Shown: positions 6,805 to 14,917 of the stretch, piece after piece
Position numbering within the stretch: position 1 is the first letter of the stretch
Layout of the letters: each line of letters starts with the position of its first letter
NCBI GenBank assembly: GCA_947177795.1
Contig: CAMWVR010000015.1
Location: forward strand, 1 to 34,305
Source of the DNA: an uncultured Clostridia bacterium
GTDB lineage: Bacteria > Bacillota > Clostridia > Christensenellales > UBA3700
Direction: 5' to 3'
DNA: 34,305 nucleotides
Position numbers and translations under genes: made by a program
The notes under the pieces: model-generated
The model's input: only the letters and a program-made list of their open reading frames with translations
Databases searched by the model: none
Told to the model about the DNA's origin: nothing

Positions 6805-7554
6805 ATGCAAAAGAAAAAACTAAAAGAATTTTTCCGCAATATAATGGCGGAAATATTCGTGGATAAGTACAACTGTATCGTTTGCGACGGCGAGTTGCAA
6901 GAGAAGTCTAAGTATGGGCTATGCGAAGACTGTAAGAACAAATTGCGTATTGTCGGTGACAAGATATGCAAAAAGTGCGGCAGACTTCAGCTCAATGAGG
7001 CGGACTATTGTCTGACTTGCAAGGAGCATAAGCGTCAATTTGATTTTGCTCGCTCCTGCGTCGTATACGACGACGTGGCAAAAGAAATCGTCAGAGGCAT
7101 AAAGTTTGGCGGTAAAAAGTACTTTGCAAAGTATATCGCCAATTTTCTCGTCGAGAAATATCAAAGCGCTTTTGACGGAGTGGATATTGACGTCGTAATA
7201 CCCGTGCCGATGACCAAGAAAGGGAAAGCCGCAAGAGGATTTAATCAATCTTGGGAGATAGCAAAGAGATTTGCAGAAACAGTGGGATTGACAGCCGACG
7301 ACAAAATTGTTGCAAAGATCAAGGACACTCAGGAGCAGGCAACACTTGGCGGGAAAGAACGAGAGGAAAATATCTTGGGCGCTTTTGAAGTCAAATTGCA
7401 AGAGGCTGTCGAGGGGAAAAGCGTACTTATAATAGACGACGTCATGACGACGGGCAGTACGGCAAGCGAGATCGCAAGAGTCTTAAAAGAGGCGAAAGCA
7501 AAAGAGGTGTATCTGTTGACTTTTGCGAGCACCAAGTATAAGGTTGAAAAATAA
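6805..7554 (+). CDS. comF: ComF family phosphoribosyltransferase-like protein
   Basis: This 249-residue protein has the two expected parts. The N-terminal zinc-binding region has four CxxC pairs (C24/C27, C40/C43, C55/C58, C69/C72). The C-terminal type I phosphoribosyltransferase domain has the PRPP loop VLIIDDVMTTGSTASE near residue 207. The ComF family is linked to DNA uptake and recombination in competent bacteria. No other competence gene lies nearby. A TATAAT box ends nine bases before the ATG, leaving only two or three bases of leader, and the only AAGG is too close to act as a ribosome site. An alternative start is the ATG at 6844. Confidence 0.88.
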   Translation: MQKKKLKEFFRNIMAEIFVDKYNCIVCDGELQEKSKYGLCEDCKNKLRIVGDKICKKCGRLQLNEADYCLTCKEHKRQFDFARSCVVYDDVAKEIVRGIKFGGKKYFAKYIANFLVEKYQSAFDGVDIDVVIPVPMTKKGKAARGFNQSWEIAKRFAETVGLTADDKIVAKIKDTQEQATLGGKEREENILGAFEVKLQEAVEGKSVLIIDDVMTTGSTASEIARVLKEAKAKEVYLLTFASTKYKVEK

Positions 7555-7628
7555 AATAAGACTAATCTTCACAGTCGTTATTGGTTTGATTAGTAAAAAT
7601 ATAATTCTAAACCGCATTGAGGGAAAAT

Positions 7629-9293
7629 ATGAAGACAAGATGGTATAAAGACGCAGTAATCTATCAAATTTATCCGCGCAGTTTCTGCGACGGCAACGGC
7701 GACGGTATAGGCGATATAAGGGGTATTATTTCAAAACTCGATTATATCAAAAGCCTTTGCGTGGATGCGGTATGGCTTTCGCCCGTCTATAAATCTCCCA
7801 ACGACGACAACGGCTACGACATAAGCGATTATAAGGATATAATGGACGAGTTTGGTACGCTTGACGATTGGAAAGAGATGATAGACGGTATGCACAGCCG
7901 CGGTATTCGCATTATCATGGACTTGGTCGTCAATCATACTTCTGACGAACACGCCTGGTTTGTCGAGAGCCGAAACAAAGACAGCAAGTACAGAGATTAT
8001 TATATATGGCGCAAGGGCAGAGGTAAGAACGGCAAGAAACCTCCCAACAATTGGACTTCCAATTTCGTAGGACCTGCGTGGGAATACGACGAGCAAAGCG
8101 GAGAATGGTATCTGCATTTGTTCTCAAAAAAACAGCCGGATCTCAATTGGGAAAATCCCAACGTACGTCAAGAAGTAGCCGATATATGCAATTATTGGTT
8201 TGACTTGGGCGTGGACGGCTTTAGGTGCGACGTGATTACCTATATATCCAAAAAAGACGGCTTGCCCGACGGCAAGTTAAAGTTCCCGCTTGTCGGAGAC
8301 GAAAACTATATCGTCGGTCCAAATTATCACAAGTATATTCACGAACTCAACGAGAGAAGTTTTTCCAAATACGACAGTATGACGGTGGGAGAATCCATAG
8401 GCATTACTCCCGACAACGCTTTTGACGCCATTGACGAGAGCGTGGGCGAACTTGATACTGTCTTCAGTTTTGACCATATGGGCGTAGACTTCAAGATGAA
8501 CGTAATTCCCGCCAAGTTTAATCTTGCAAAATACAAAAAGATTTTGAATAGGTGGCAACGACTTCCCAAGACTTGTCAGCCTACGATATTCCTGGAAAAT
8601 CACGATCAGCCGCGCTGTTTGCCGAGGTTCACGGGGGATTACGGCGACAGACGTGAACTTGCAGGTATGGCGCTTGCCACTTCGATGCTCTTTATGAGAG
8701 CAACGCCGTATATCTATCAAGGTCAAGAGATAGGTATGACCAATTGCGACTTTAAACAAGAGGATTATAAGGACATAATGTCCGTCAACGCATTGAAAAT
8801 GATAAAAAAGGTTTGTCCGCTCCTTTTGCCGTATGCGTGCAAAGTCTTGCTGAAAAGAGCGAGAGATCACGCCAGAACTCCCATGCAATGGACGGCAGGG
8901 GAAAACGCAGGCTTTTCTACGGCTAAGCCTTGGATGATCGTCAATCCCAATTATAAAGAAATCAACGTCGAAGACAGCGAGAAGAGAAGCGATAGTTTGC
9001 TCAACTTTTACCGCAAGGCGCTTGCTTATCGCAAGGGCAAGGACGTGATCATTTACGGCGACTTCAAATTGTTGTGTCCTAAGAGTAAAGATATATTTGC
9101 GTATCTAAGAGAGTATGATGGCAAAAAGCTTTTAGTAATAGTCAATTTTAAAAACAGGAGAGTCAATTTAAAACTTCTAAAAGATTTGACTTTGGATAAT
9201 TGTCAAGTAGCACTATCCAATTACGCAGACGCTCCTCAAGCTTCGTCAATTATGAAGTTGAGAGAATACGAGGCGATAGTGTACGAACTTTAG
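7629..9293 (+). CDS. GH13 alpha-glucosidase (oligo-1,6-glucosidase type)
   Basis: This cytoplasmic GH13 enzyme of about 554 residues resembles the oligo-1,6-glucosidase/sucrase subfamily. It opens with WYKDAVIYQIYPRSF, has DLVVNHTSDEH, nucleophile D201 (GFRCD), acid/base E255 (VGES) and transition-state aspartate D326 (ENHDQPR). There is no signal peptide, so it should act on imported isomalto- or malto-oligosaccharides. GAGGG precedes the ATG at 7629; the TTG at 7617 lies within that ribosome site and is not the start. A 7-base inverted repeat (ACTAATC/GATTAGT, 7561-7594) lies in the leader. The 3' end faces the GPH sugar symporter, a plausible importer for its substrate. Confidence 0.93.
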   Translation: MKTRWYKDAVIYQIYPRSFCDGNGDGIGDIRGIISKLDYIKSLCVDAVWLSPVYKSPNDDNGYDISDYKDIMDEFGTLDDWKEMIDGMHSRGIRIIMDLVVNHTSDEHAWFVESRNKDSKYRDYYIWRKGRGKNGKKPPNNWTSNFVGPAWEYDEQSGEWYLHLFSKKQPDLNWENPNVRQEVADICNYWFDLGVDGFRCDVITYISKKDGLPDGKLKFPLVGDENYIVGPNYHKYIHELNERSFSKYDSMTVGESIGITPDNAFDAIDESVGELDTVFSFDHMGVDFKMNVIPAKFNLAKYKKILNRWQRLPKTCQPTIFLENHDQPRCLPRFTGDYGDRRELAGMALATSMLFMRATPYIYQGQEIGMTNCDFKQEDYKDIMSVNALKMIKKVCPLLLPYACKVLLKRARDHARTPMQWTAGENAGFSTAKPWMIVNPNYKEINVEDSEKRSDSLLNFYRKALAYRKGKDVIIYGDFKLLCPKSKDIFAYLREYDGKKLLVIVNFKNRRVNLKLLKDLTLDNCQVALSNYADAPQASSIMKLREYEAIVYEL

Positions 9294-9351
9294 TATTGCC
9301 GGGAATTGAATGCATTGCTTTGAGAAGATTGGACATCTTATTTGTTGATTT

Positions 9352-9378
9352 AGATTTCTCGACTGCGCTCGAAATGAC
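9352..9378. repeat. dispersed intergenic palindrome (GATTTCTCGACTGCGCTCGAAATGAC type)
   Basis: It resembles the REP/MITE-like sequence GTCATTTCGAGCGCAGTCGAGAAATC found in many copies between genes in numerous Bacillota. It lies between two convergent genes, the usual place for such elements. A degenerate relative is at 1664-1695. Copy number in this genome cannot be seen here. Confidence 0.45.
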
Positions 9379-9383
9379 AAGTT

Positions 9384-11006
9384 CTATTCGTTCTTGGACG
9401 GATTTTCTTGTTCTTCAGCGATTTCTTTATTTATCGCTTGAGTGGTGATGTCTCCGCCTTTTTCCATTGAATTGTCGCTGATTTCCGGCGTGGCAACTTC
9501 AACGTCGGGCATAGCGTCGGTAGATTGAACCGATTGAATGCGCTCGGCGCGCAACGCTTCGAGCTGTTTGTTGATAGCGTCTCTCTTTTTCGTCGTAAGT
9601 CTATAGCCTATCATAGGCAATAGCGACAGCGCAAAGCAAAGACCTACGAATATAGTGTAGAAGAATACGAGTTTTATCTTTGTCGATTGACTTTGGATAT
9701 CCGTGCCTTGTTGATAATTGCATACTTTGAGGAGTATAGTCGGGGTAAGAATACCCGTGATGACGGTCATTATCGTCGTGACAATCGTCGACGAAAAACT
9801 TACCGTGCCTTCAAGGCGTTTGCCGCCGCTCTGCAATTCGATTTCGTTGAGTACGTCCGCGTTGAAGATATTGGGCAGGAGATTGGAAGAGCCGAATTGC
9901 AGACCTATGAGAAACAGACTTGCAATAAAGGCTATCTGCCAGCCCACGCCGCCTTGCTTGAAGTATGCGTATGCTATAAAGAATGCCATTGTATTGGCGA
10001 GCAGAGAATATACGCCGAATATCGTATATACTTTTATCGGATCGATCTTCTTTATCATGTTGCGGACGATAAGCATACTGACGACCGTACCTATACCGGT
10101 GGGAAGTCCTATCAAAATAAACTTCGACGTGTCGCCAAGCAGCGCGCCCGCTACGAATATGCCGAATCCCATGCCGAGAAGACGCACCTCTCTTATGGCG
10201 TTGGTAAGCGTCAAAAACCAAAAATTCTTATTTTTGACGACGTGAGACATGCCTTCTAAAGGCGAATTCTTTTTTTCGTTGTAAGGTACGCGCTCTTTTA
10301 CTTTGAGCATTGCGTTGATCATAAATGCCACGTAGAGTACTGCGCACAAAGCCAACGCAATGATATACATCGTGTTTTTAGAATAATGTCCGCTCGTTAT
10401 ATTGCCGTCTTCGTCGTATTTGTATTGGAAGAACCCGAATACCAAAATTATGACGAGCGGAGCAGACTGCATAATGGAATTGAAAAACCCGTTGGTGGAG
10501 AGGAGCGAATTGCGCTCTTTTTCGTTGGGCGTCATCACGATAGCCGTGGAGTTTGCCGTCGCAGTCAAGGTCACGAGTCCGTTGTATATCACGTTGACCG
10601 CCACGAGATAAAACATCGCCTGCCAAGTGTTGGCGTTGGAAAAAGGCGTGTAGAACATCAAAAATCCAAACAATCCCATAGGTATTGCCGATATCAAAGC
10701 GATAGGGCGGAACTTGCCTCTTTTGCCGTGGAAGTTGTCGATAAATACCATTATGCCAAATCCCACTACAAAGCCGAGTAAAGCTACGACCACGTTGAGA
10801 ATCTGTTGGTTGGTCTCGTTGAGCTTGATAATGTTGTTGACGTAATCGCTTTTGTAATTGCTGATCATGCCGATGAACATACTGTAAAAGCCTGTTCCCA
10901 GCACGTAAGAAAATAATTCGTGTTTGGAGATATGGTTTTTTGTCGAATCAAGGTTGTCTACCGTGATGACGTTGTCTTCGATTTGTCCGGACTTACGTTT
11001 TGACAT
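9384..11006 (-). CDS. GPH-family sugar:cation symporter (MFS superfamily)
   Basis: This 540-residue membrane protein has about twelve hydrophobic segments and the layout of glycoside-pentoside-hexuronide symporters (MelB/XynP/YicJ relatives). It has DNFHGKRGKFRP in loop 2-3, where GPH proteins carry a conserved D..R.G motif, and the paired half-repeat later in the protein. The hydrophilic C-terminal tail (last 60-70 residues, Glu/Gln/Ser/Thr-rich) is longer than usual and could be a regulatory or partner-binding tail. GGGAGGG lies directly upstream of the ATG. It is convergent with the GH13 gene and probably imports oligosaccharides for the cytoplasmic hydrolases encoded around it. The substrate cannot be read from sequence. 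Confidence 0.88.
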   Translation of the reverse strand: MSKRKSGQIEDNVITVDNLDSTKNHISKHELFSYVLGTGFYSMFIGMISNYKSDYVNNIIKLNETNQQILNVVVALLGFVVGFGIMVFIDNFHGKRGKFRPIALISAIPMGLFGFLMFYTPFSNANTWQAMFYLVAVNVIYNGLVTLTATANSTAIVMTPNEKERNSLLSTNGFFNSIMQSAPLVIILVFGFFQYKYDEDGNITSGHYSKNTMYIIALALCAVLYVAFMINAMLKVKERVPYNEKKNSPLEGMSHVVKNKNFWFLTLTNAIREVRLLGMGFGIFVAGALLGDTSKFILIGLPTGIGTVVSMLIVRNMIKKIDPIKVYTIFGVYSLLANTMAFFIAYAYFKQGGVGWQIAFIASLFLIGLQFGSSNLLPNIFNADVLNEIELQSGGKRLEGTVSFSSTIVTTIMTVITGILTPTILLKVCNYQQGTDIQSQSTKIKLVFFYTIFVGLCFALSLLPMIGYRLTTKKRDAINKQLEALRAERIQSVQSTDAMPDVEVATPEISDNSMEKGGDITTQAINKEIAEEQENPSKNE

Positions 11007-11067
11007 TTACCCTCCCAAAAACTACATAAATTTTCACATTTAATACATAAATATCAAATACTTAATA

Positions 11068-11097
11068 ATTATATCATACATATAACCATTATTGCAA
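11068..11097 (-). promoter_or_regulatory. promoter of the GPH symporter gene
   Basis: On the minus strand, TTGCAA (11097-11092), 18 bases, TATAAT (11073-11068). Confidence 0.55.
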
Positions 11098-11178
11098 GAG
11101 ATATAATTAGAAAGTTTTATGCGATCATCTGCGCTGCGTTGTCAAAATCAAAGCTAAAATAAAAATTAATTATAAAGT

Positions 11179-11213
11179 AAAAAAGACAAATCTGATTCAG
11201 ATTTGTCTTTTTT
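11179..11213 (-). terminator. terminator of tRNA-Asn
   Basis: A 17-base perfect inverted repeat (AAAAAAGACAAATCTGA and its complement) directly follows the tRNA 3' end on the minus strand and ends in six T on that strand. Confidence 0.85.
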
Positions 11214-11288
11214 GGCGCCCTCAATAGGACTCGAACCTATGACACTGCGGTTAACAGCCGCATGCTCTACCGACTGAGCTATAAGGGC
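11213..11288 (-). tRNA. tRNA-Asn (GTT)
   Basis: On the minus strand the acceptor GCCCTTA pairs with TGAGGGC. The anticodon loop CTGTTAA sits on a TGCGG/CCGCA stem, the T-loop is TTCGAGT, and the discriminator G is followed by encoded CCA. Confidence 0.95.
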
Positions 11289-11309
11289 AATTTGCTGTTG
11301 AGCATATTT

Positions 11310-11338
11310 ATATTAAAGTAAATTGACGTAATTGTCAA
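11310..11338 (-). promoter_or_regulatory. promoter of tRNA-Asn
   Basis: On the minus strand, TTGACA (11338-11333), 17 bases, TAATAT (11315-11310), about 22 bases before the tRNA. Confidence 0.75.
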
Positions 11339-11433
11339 GAGTTTTTTCTCAATTTTTCAAAAAATTGTTTTGACGGTTTTGTTGCGTCGATATATTATAT
11401 GAAAAAACGTATTGACGAGTGAATACTAAGTCG

Positions 11434-11463
11434 CAAAATCCCGTCGCTATTTAGGCGACGGGA
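11434..11463 (-). terminator. terminator of the GH3 gene
   Basis: Nine-base arms TCCCGTCGC (11439-11447) and GCGACGGGA (11455-11463) are followed on the minus strand by ATTTTG. It lies just after the GH3 stop codon. Confidence 0.75.
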
Positions 11464-11476
11464 CTGTGTAAGTATA

Positions 11477-13972
11477 CTATTTAGATTTTTTTGCTTGTTT
11501 TGCTTCTTCTTTGGCTTTTGCCTTTTCGGCTTTTTTCTTGGCTTTATCTTCTTCGTCGCCGCCTATGTTTTTGAGCACCATGCCCACGCCCTTGAAGAAT
11601 TTGCCGTTCATTATCGTTACGACGCCGTCGACCATCTTCATGTTGAACATGCCTTGAGAGGAGAATGCCAACGCTCTCATCGGGGAAGTCTTCATTACTT
11701 CGTAGATCATGAGGTAGTTGGGGTCGTCCTTCTTGGCTTTCATGCTCATTCTTATTGCGGGTTTTGCGATCTTGAGCGCAAATCTTGCGAGACCGCTGGT
11801 ATTTGCCATATCTTCAAAAGAATCGTCTTCTGTGAATTCGCCTTTCTTTGCAATGCGGTAGTCTTCTTTGATTTTAAGTCCCGACATTGCCAAAAACTCT
11901 TCTTGAGTAATCTCTCTGTCGGCGTGAGGAGCGGTATACCAAGAATCGGCGGGGGTGGGGATAATTTCGGCGGTATCGGTAGATTTGACGGTCACCGTGT
12001 CTTCGAGTCTTATATCTCTGCTTGACGCGCCTATCATGATTTTGAATTCGCCGCTTTCCACCTGCCAATCGCCTGCGTTGACGTTATAGAACGCAAAGCT
12101 ACGCTTATCGAGGCTGAAGGTGACTCTCTTCTTTTCGCCCGCCTTAAGGAATACTTTTTCAAATCCTTTAAGTTGTTGATAAGGGGTATATACGCTTGAT
12201 TCCACGTCGTTGACGTAAAGTTGGATTATTTCTTTGCCGTCCATATCTCCCACGTTTTGTACGTCTACGGTAGCCGTCAAAATCTCTTTGTCGGTTATAT
12301 TCTTTGAGGACAGCGTGAGGTTGGAGTATTCAAACTTCGTATACGAAAGTCCGTGACCGAACGGGAAGAGGACGGGTACGTTTGCAGTATTGAAGTATCT
12401 GTATCCCACGTATAGTCCCTCTCTGTATTCCACGCTGAATCTTGCGCCGGGGAAGTTTTGAGTAGAGGGTACGTCAGAAAGTTTGAACGCAAAGGTCTCC
12501 GCCAATTTTCCGCACGGATTCGCCTTGCCGAGCAAGAGGTCTACGCAAGCGTCGCCCGAGGATTGACCGCCGAGGTACATGCAGAGCACACTGCGTACTT
12601 TGTCTATCCATGGCATTTCCACGCTAGAACCCATAGTCAGCACTACGTTGACGTTTTTGTTGACTTGAGCAAGTTCTTCTATCAACAAATCGTGACTTTG
12701 AGGCATATTGATGTGCTTTCTGTCAAAGCCTTCCGCCTCGTATTTTTCAGGCAAACCTGCGACTACGAGTACCGTGTCGTAATTCTTTGCAAGTTCGACT
12801 GCGTTTTTGCGGAGTTTGGCGTTTTTCTTGACGGATTCGTCGGAGAGGTCGTAACCGCTCGTAAATTCATATTCGATACCTGCGTCGCGCAGACTTTGTT
12901 CTACCGTCGATATCTTGGTGCAGTTGACAAAAGAAGATCCTGCGCCTTGGAATCTCGGCTCTATGGCAAGTTCGCCGACGAGCAAGATTTTTTGAGCTTG
13001 AAGGGGCAGAGAGCCGTCGTTTTTGAGCAACACTGCGCTTTCTTTTGCGATATTTTTTGCAATCTGATAATGTTCTTCTTTGTCGTAAGTTGCATCTTTT
13101 GGATTCTTTGTGGATTGCATTACGAGATCGAGTATTCTGTCCACAGCCGTATCTAGGACGCTTTCGTCAAGAGCCCCGTCTTTGACGGCTTTGACGATGA
13201 GTTTGTCGTTCATTCCGCCGCTTGAGGGCATTTCCAGATCGTGACCTGCCTTGAGTCCGTCCACGCGCTTGTTGGTTGCGCCCCAGTCGCTGACGACGAG
13301 CCCTTCAAATCCCCATTCGTCCCTCAAGACTTTGTTAAGCAAAAATTCGTTTTCCGTTGCGTACGTGTCGTTGATGAGATTATACGACGCCATGATCGTT
13401 CGAGGTTGAGATTGCTTTACTGCGATCTCAAAAGGCAAGAGATATATCTCTCTCAGCGTTCTCTCGTCGACGACGGAGTTGATAGTCATACGGTAAGTTT
13501 CTTGGTTGTTGGCGCAATAGTGCTTGATTGACGTGCCGATATTCTTACTTTGCACGCCGTCGATAAAGCTTGCCGAAAGCATGCCCGCTAAATACGGGTC
13601 TTCGGAGAAGTATTCGAAGTTACGTCCGCAAAGGGGGCTTCTTTTGATATTCGTGCCGGGACCGAGGACCAAAGCCACGTTTTCGGCTACGGCTTCTTCG
13701 CCAATTGCCTGTCCCAGTTGGTTGAGCAGCGTCTTATCCCAAGACGACGCCGTTGCCGACGCGGTGGGGAAGCATATAGCGTCGACCGATACGTTGAGGC
13801 TAGTCGACACGCCGCTGTCGTCTTGTTTTCTCAATCCGTGAGGTCCGTCGCACATCATGACGGAGGGGATACCCAATCTTTCGATTGCTTTTGTGTGCCA
13901 CATATCTTTGCCCGAACAAAGACTAGCCTTTTCTTCCAAAGACATCTGGGCAATTAAATCTGCATATTTCAT
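11477..13972 (-). CDS. GH3 beta-glucosidase-type glycoside hydrolase
   Basis: This enzyme of about 831 residues has no signal peptide. The N-terminal TIM barrel includes CDGPHGLRKQ (41-50), the K150-H151 pair of SIKHYC and the nucleophile D229 in GLVVSDWG. An alpha/beta sandwich domain follows, with a PA14-less layout, then a fibronectin-III-like domain (about 530-640). The last 190 residues extend further and end in a run of Lys, Ala and Glu (from about residue 805), an unusual charged tail. The ATG at 13972 has GGGAG eight bases upstream; the frame extends to 13987 without its own ribosome site. It probably cleaves beta-linked gluco- or xylo-oligosaccharides in the cytoplasm. Confidence 0.92.
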   Translation of the reverse strand: MKYADLIAQMSLEEKASLCSGKDMWHTKAIERLGIPSVMMCDGPHGLRKQDDSGVSTSLNVSVDAICFPTASATASSWDKTLLNQLGQAIGEEAVAENVALVLGPGTNIKRSPLCGRNFEYFSEDPYLAGMLSASFIDGVQSKNIGTSIKHYCANNQETYRMTINSVVDERTLREIYLLPFEIAVKQSQPRTIMASYNLINDTYATENEFLLNKVLRDEWGFEGLVVSDWGATNKRVDGLKAGHDLEMPSSGGMNDKLIVKAVKDGALDESVLDTAVDRILDLVMQSTKNPKDATYDKEEHYQIAKNIAKESAVLLKNDGSLPLQAQKILLVGELAIEPRFQGAGSSFVNCTKISTVEQSLRDAGIEYEFTSGYDLSDESVKKNAKLRKNAVELAKNYDTVLVVAGLPEKYEAEGFDRKHINMPQSHDLLIEELAQVNKNVNVVLTMGSSVEMPWIDKVRSVLCMYLGGQSSGDACVDLLLGKANPCGKLAETFAFKLSDVPSTQNFPGARFSVEYREGLYVGYRYFNTANVPVLFPFGHGLSYTKFEYSNLTLSSKNITDKEILTATVDVQNVGDMDGKEIIQLYVNDVESSVYTPYQQLKGFEKVFLKAGEKKRVTFSLDKRSFAFYNVNAGDWQVESGEFKIMIGASSRDIRLEDTVTVKSTDTAEIIPTPADSWYTAPHADREITQEEFLAMSGLKIKEDYRIAKKGEFTEDDSFEDMANTSGLARFALKIAKPAIRMSMKAKKDDPNYLMIYEVMKTSPMRALAFSSQGMFNMKMVDGVVTIMNGKFFKGVGMVLKNIGGDEEDKAKKKAEKAKAKEEAKQAKKSK

Positions 13973-13988
13973 TATTTTCACTCCCATC

Positions 13989-14003
13989 GTTATTTAAAAT
14001 AAC
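13989..14003 (-). promoter_or_regulatory. palindrome in the GH3 leader, candidate operator
   Basis: GTTATTT-A-AAATAAC is a perfect 7-1-7 palindrome between the expected start site and the ribosome site. Upstream on the minus strand are overlapping promoter choices (TTGACG or TTGAAA with 17-base spacing to TATTAT). Sugar control by a repressor at this site is an inference. Confidence 0.4.
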
Positions 14004-14093
14004 ATAATAATAATATCATATAATAACGTCAATTTCAATATTTTTTGAGTGAAAATTGTTGATTTCGCCAATAAAATTCGATTGATGCAAAAT

Positions 14094-14124
14094 AAAAAAA
14101 GAATACGGCGGTTATGCCGTATTC
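14094..14124 (-). terminator. terminator of the XRE regulator gene
   Basis: Arms GAATACGGC (14101-14109) and GCCGTATTC (14116-14124) are followed on the minus strand by seven T. Confidence 0.8.
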
Positions 14125-14185
14125 GGTGATTTTACATACAAAATACAAGGCTGCTAAGCCCTATAATCATACGTTCAAGAGTATA

Positions 14186-14401
14186 TTACTCGCTCTTGCT
14201 TACGGGAGTATGTCCTACGAGTTCGTCGAGAGACACCTCGAGATAATCTGCAAGGATACAAAGTCCCTCTATGCTTGGTTGGCAAGTGCCGTTCTCATAG
14301 TGAGAAATGGTACGTTGCGATACGCCGAGCAATTCTGCAAGTACGGTTTGAGATACTCTTTTAAGTTTTCTGAAGATTCTTAAGTTTTTGCTAAAATTCA
14401 T
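14186..14401 (-). CDS. small XRE-family helix-turn-helix regulator
   Basis: The 71-residue protein is little more than a Cro/C1-type HTH domain: LRIFRKLKRVSQTVLAELLGVSQRTISHYENG, then ILADYLEVSLDELVG. The ATG at 14401 has GAGAGGTG eight bases upstream; the longer frame to 14476 lies over the promoter. It has its own promoter and terminator, so it is a single-gene unit between the GH3 and GLUG-lipoprotein genes. Its target is unknown; palindromes near neighbouring promoters are candidates. Confidence 0.88.
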   Translation of the reverse strand: MNFSKNLRIFRKLKRVSQTVLAELLGVSQRTISHYENGTCQPSIEGLCILADYLEVSLDELVGHTPVSKSE

Positions 14402-14466
14402 TGTTGACACCTCTCTTTTGTCTTTTAATGTTATTTTTGAGACGCTTTTACGCGCCTTGTATTTAC

Positions 14467-14495
14467 AATATAGCATATTTTTGTGTGAATTTCAA
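14467..14495 (-). promoter_or_regulatory. promoter of the XRE regulator gene
   Basis: On the minus strand, TTGAAA (14495-14490), 17 bases, TATATT (14472-14467). Confidence 0.65.
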
Positions 14496-14855
14496 GAGTA
14501 TTTTAAAATTATTTTGTCATATTTTGCAAAAATTATTAAAAAGTAAGCTTTTTAAGAAATAAATCGCGTTCTGTGTCTATAAATATTGATAAATTTAAGA
14601 ATTTACAAGGAATATTTATAAAATAGTGGCGTTTTCGGCGGGGGAATTGCGGGGAAATTTAATACTTTTCTTAAAAAATTTTAAGGTTATGCGACGCATT
14701 TAGGCTATTAATACGTCTAAAATATTCGATTGGAGATATTAAGCAATCTGTCCGACGCGCGTAAATAAAAACTCTAATGTCTTAGGCGCAGTCACGCATA
14801 AATAATTGTATTACGTTAAACGCATAATATTTATATATAAATAATTCTTAAACAG
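14496..14855. other. AT-rich divergent intergenic region without a recognised gene
   Basis: The region separates the XRE gene from the GLUG lipoprotein gene. I see no ORF of note, no tRNA and no clear terminator. A G-rich patch (GGCGGGGGAATTGCGGGG, around 14638-14655) stands out from the A/T background. Confidence 0.4.
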
Positions 14856-14884
14856 TTGATATTATACAAAGCCTTTGTTATAAT
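14856..14884 (+). promoter_or_regulatory. promoter of the GLUG lipoprotein gene
   Basis: TTGATA (14856-14861), 17 bases, TATAAT (14879-14884). Confidence 0.75.
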
Positions 14885-14917
14885 AAAACGGTACAACCAA
14901 GGTTAAAAGGAGTGAAT

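Noticed and set aside
7561-7594. ACTAATC/GATTAGT inverted repeat as a terminator for comF
   Set aside because: The arms have only seven pairs with a 20-base loop and no T-run of quality follows. It is too weak to call.
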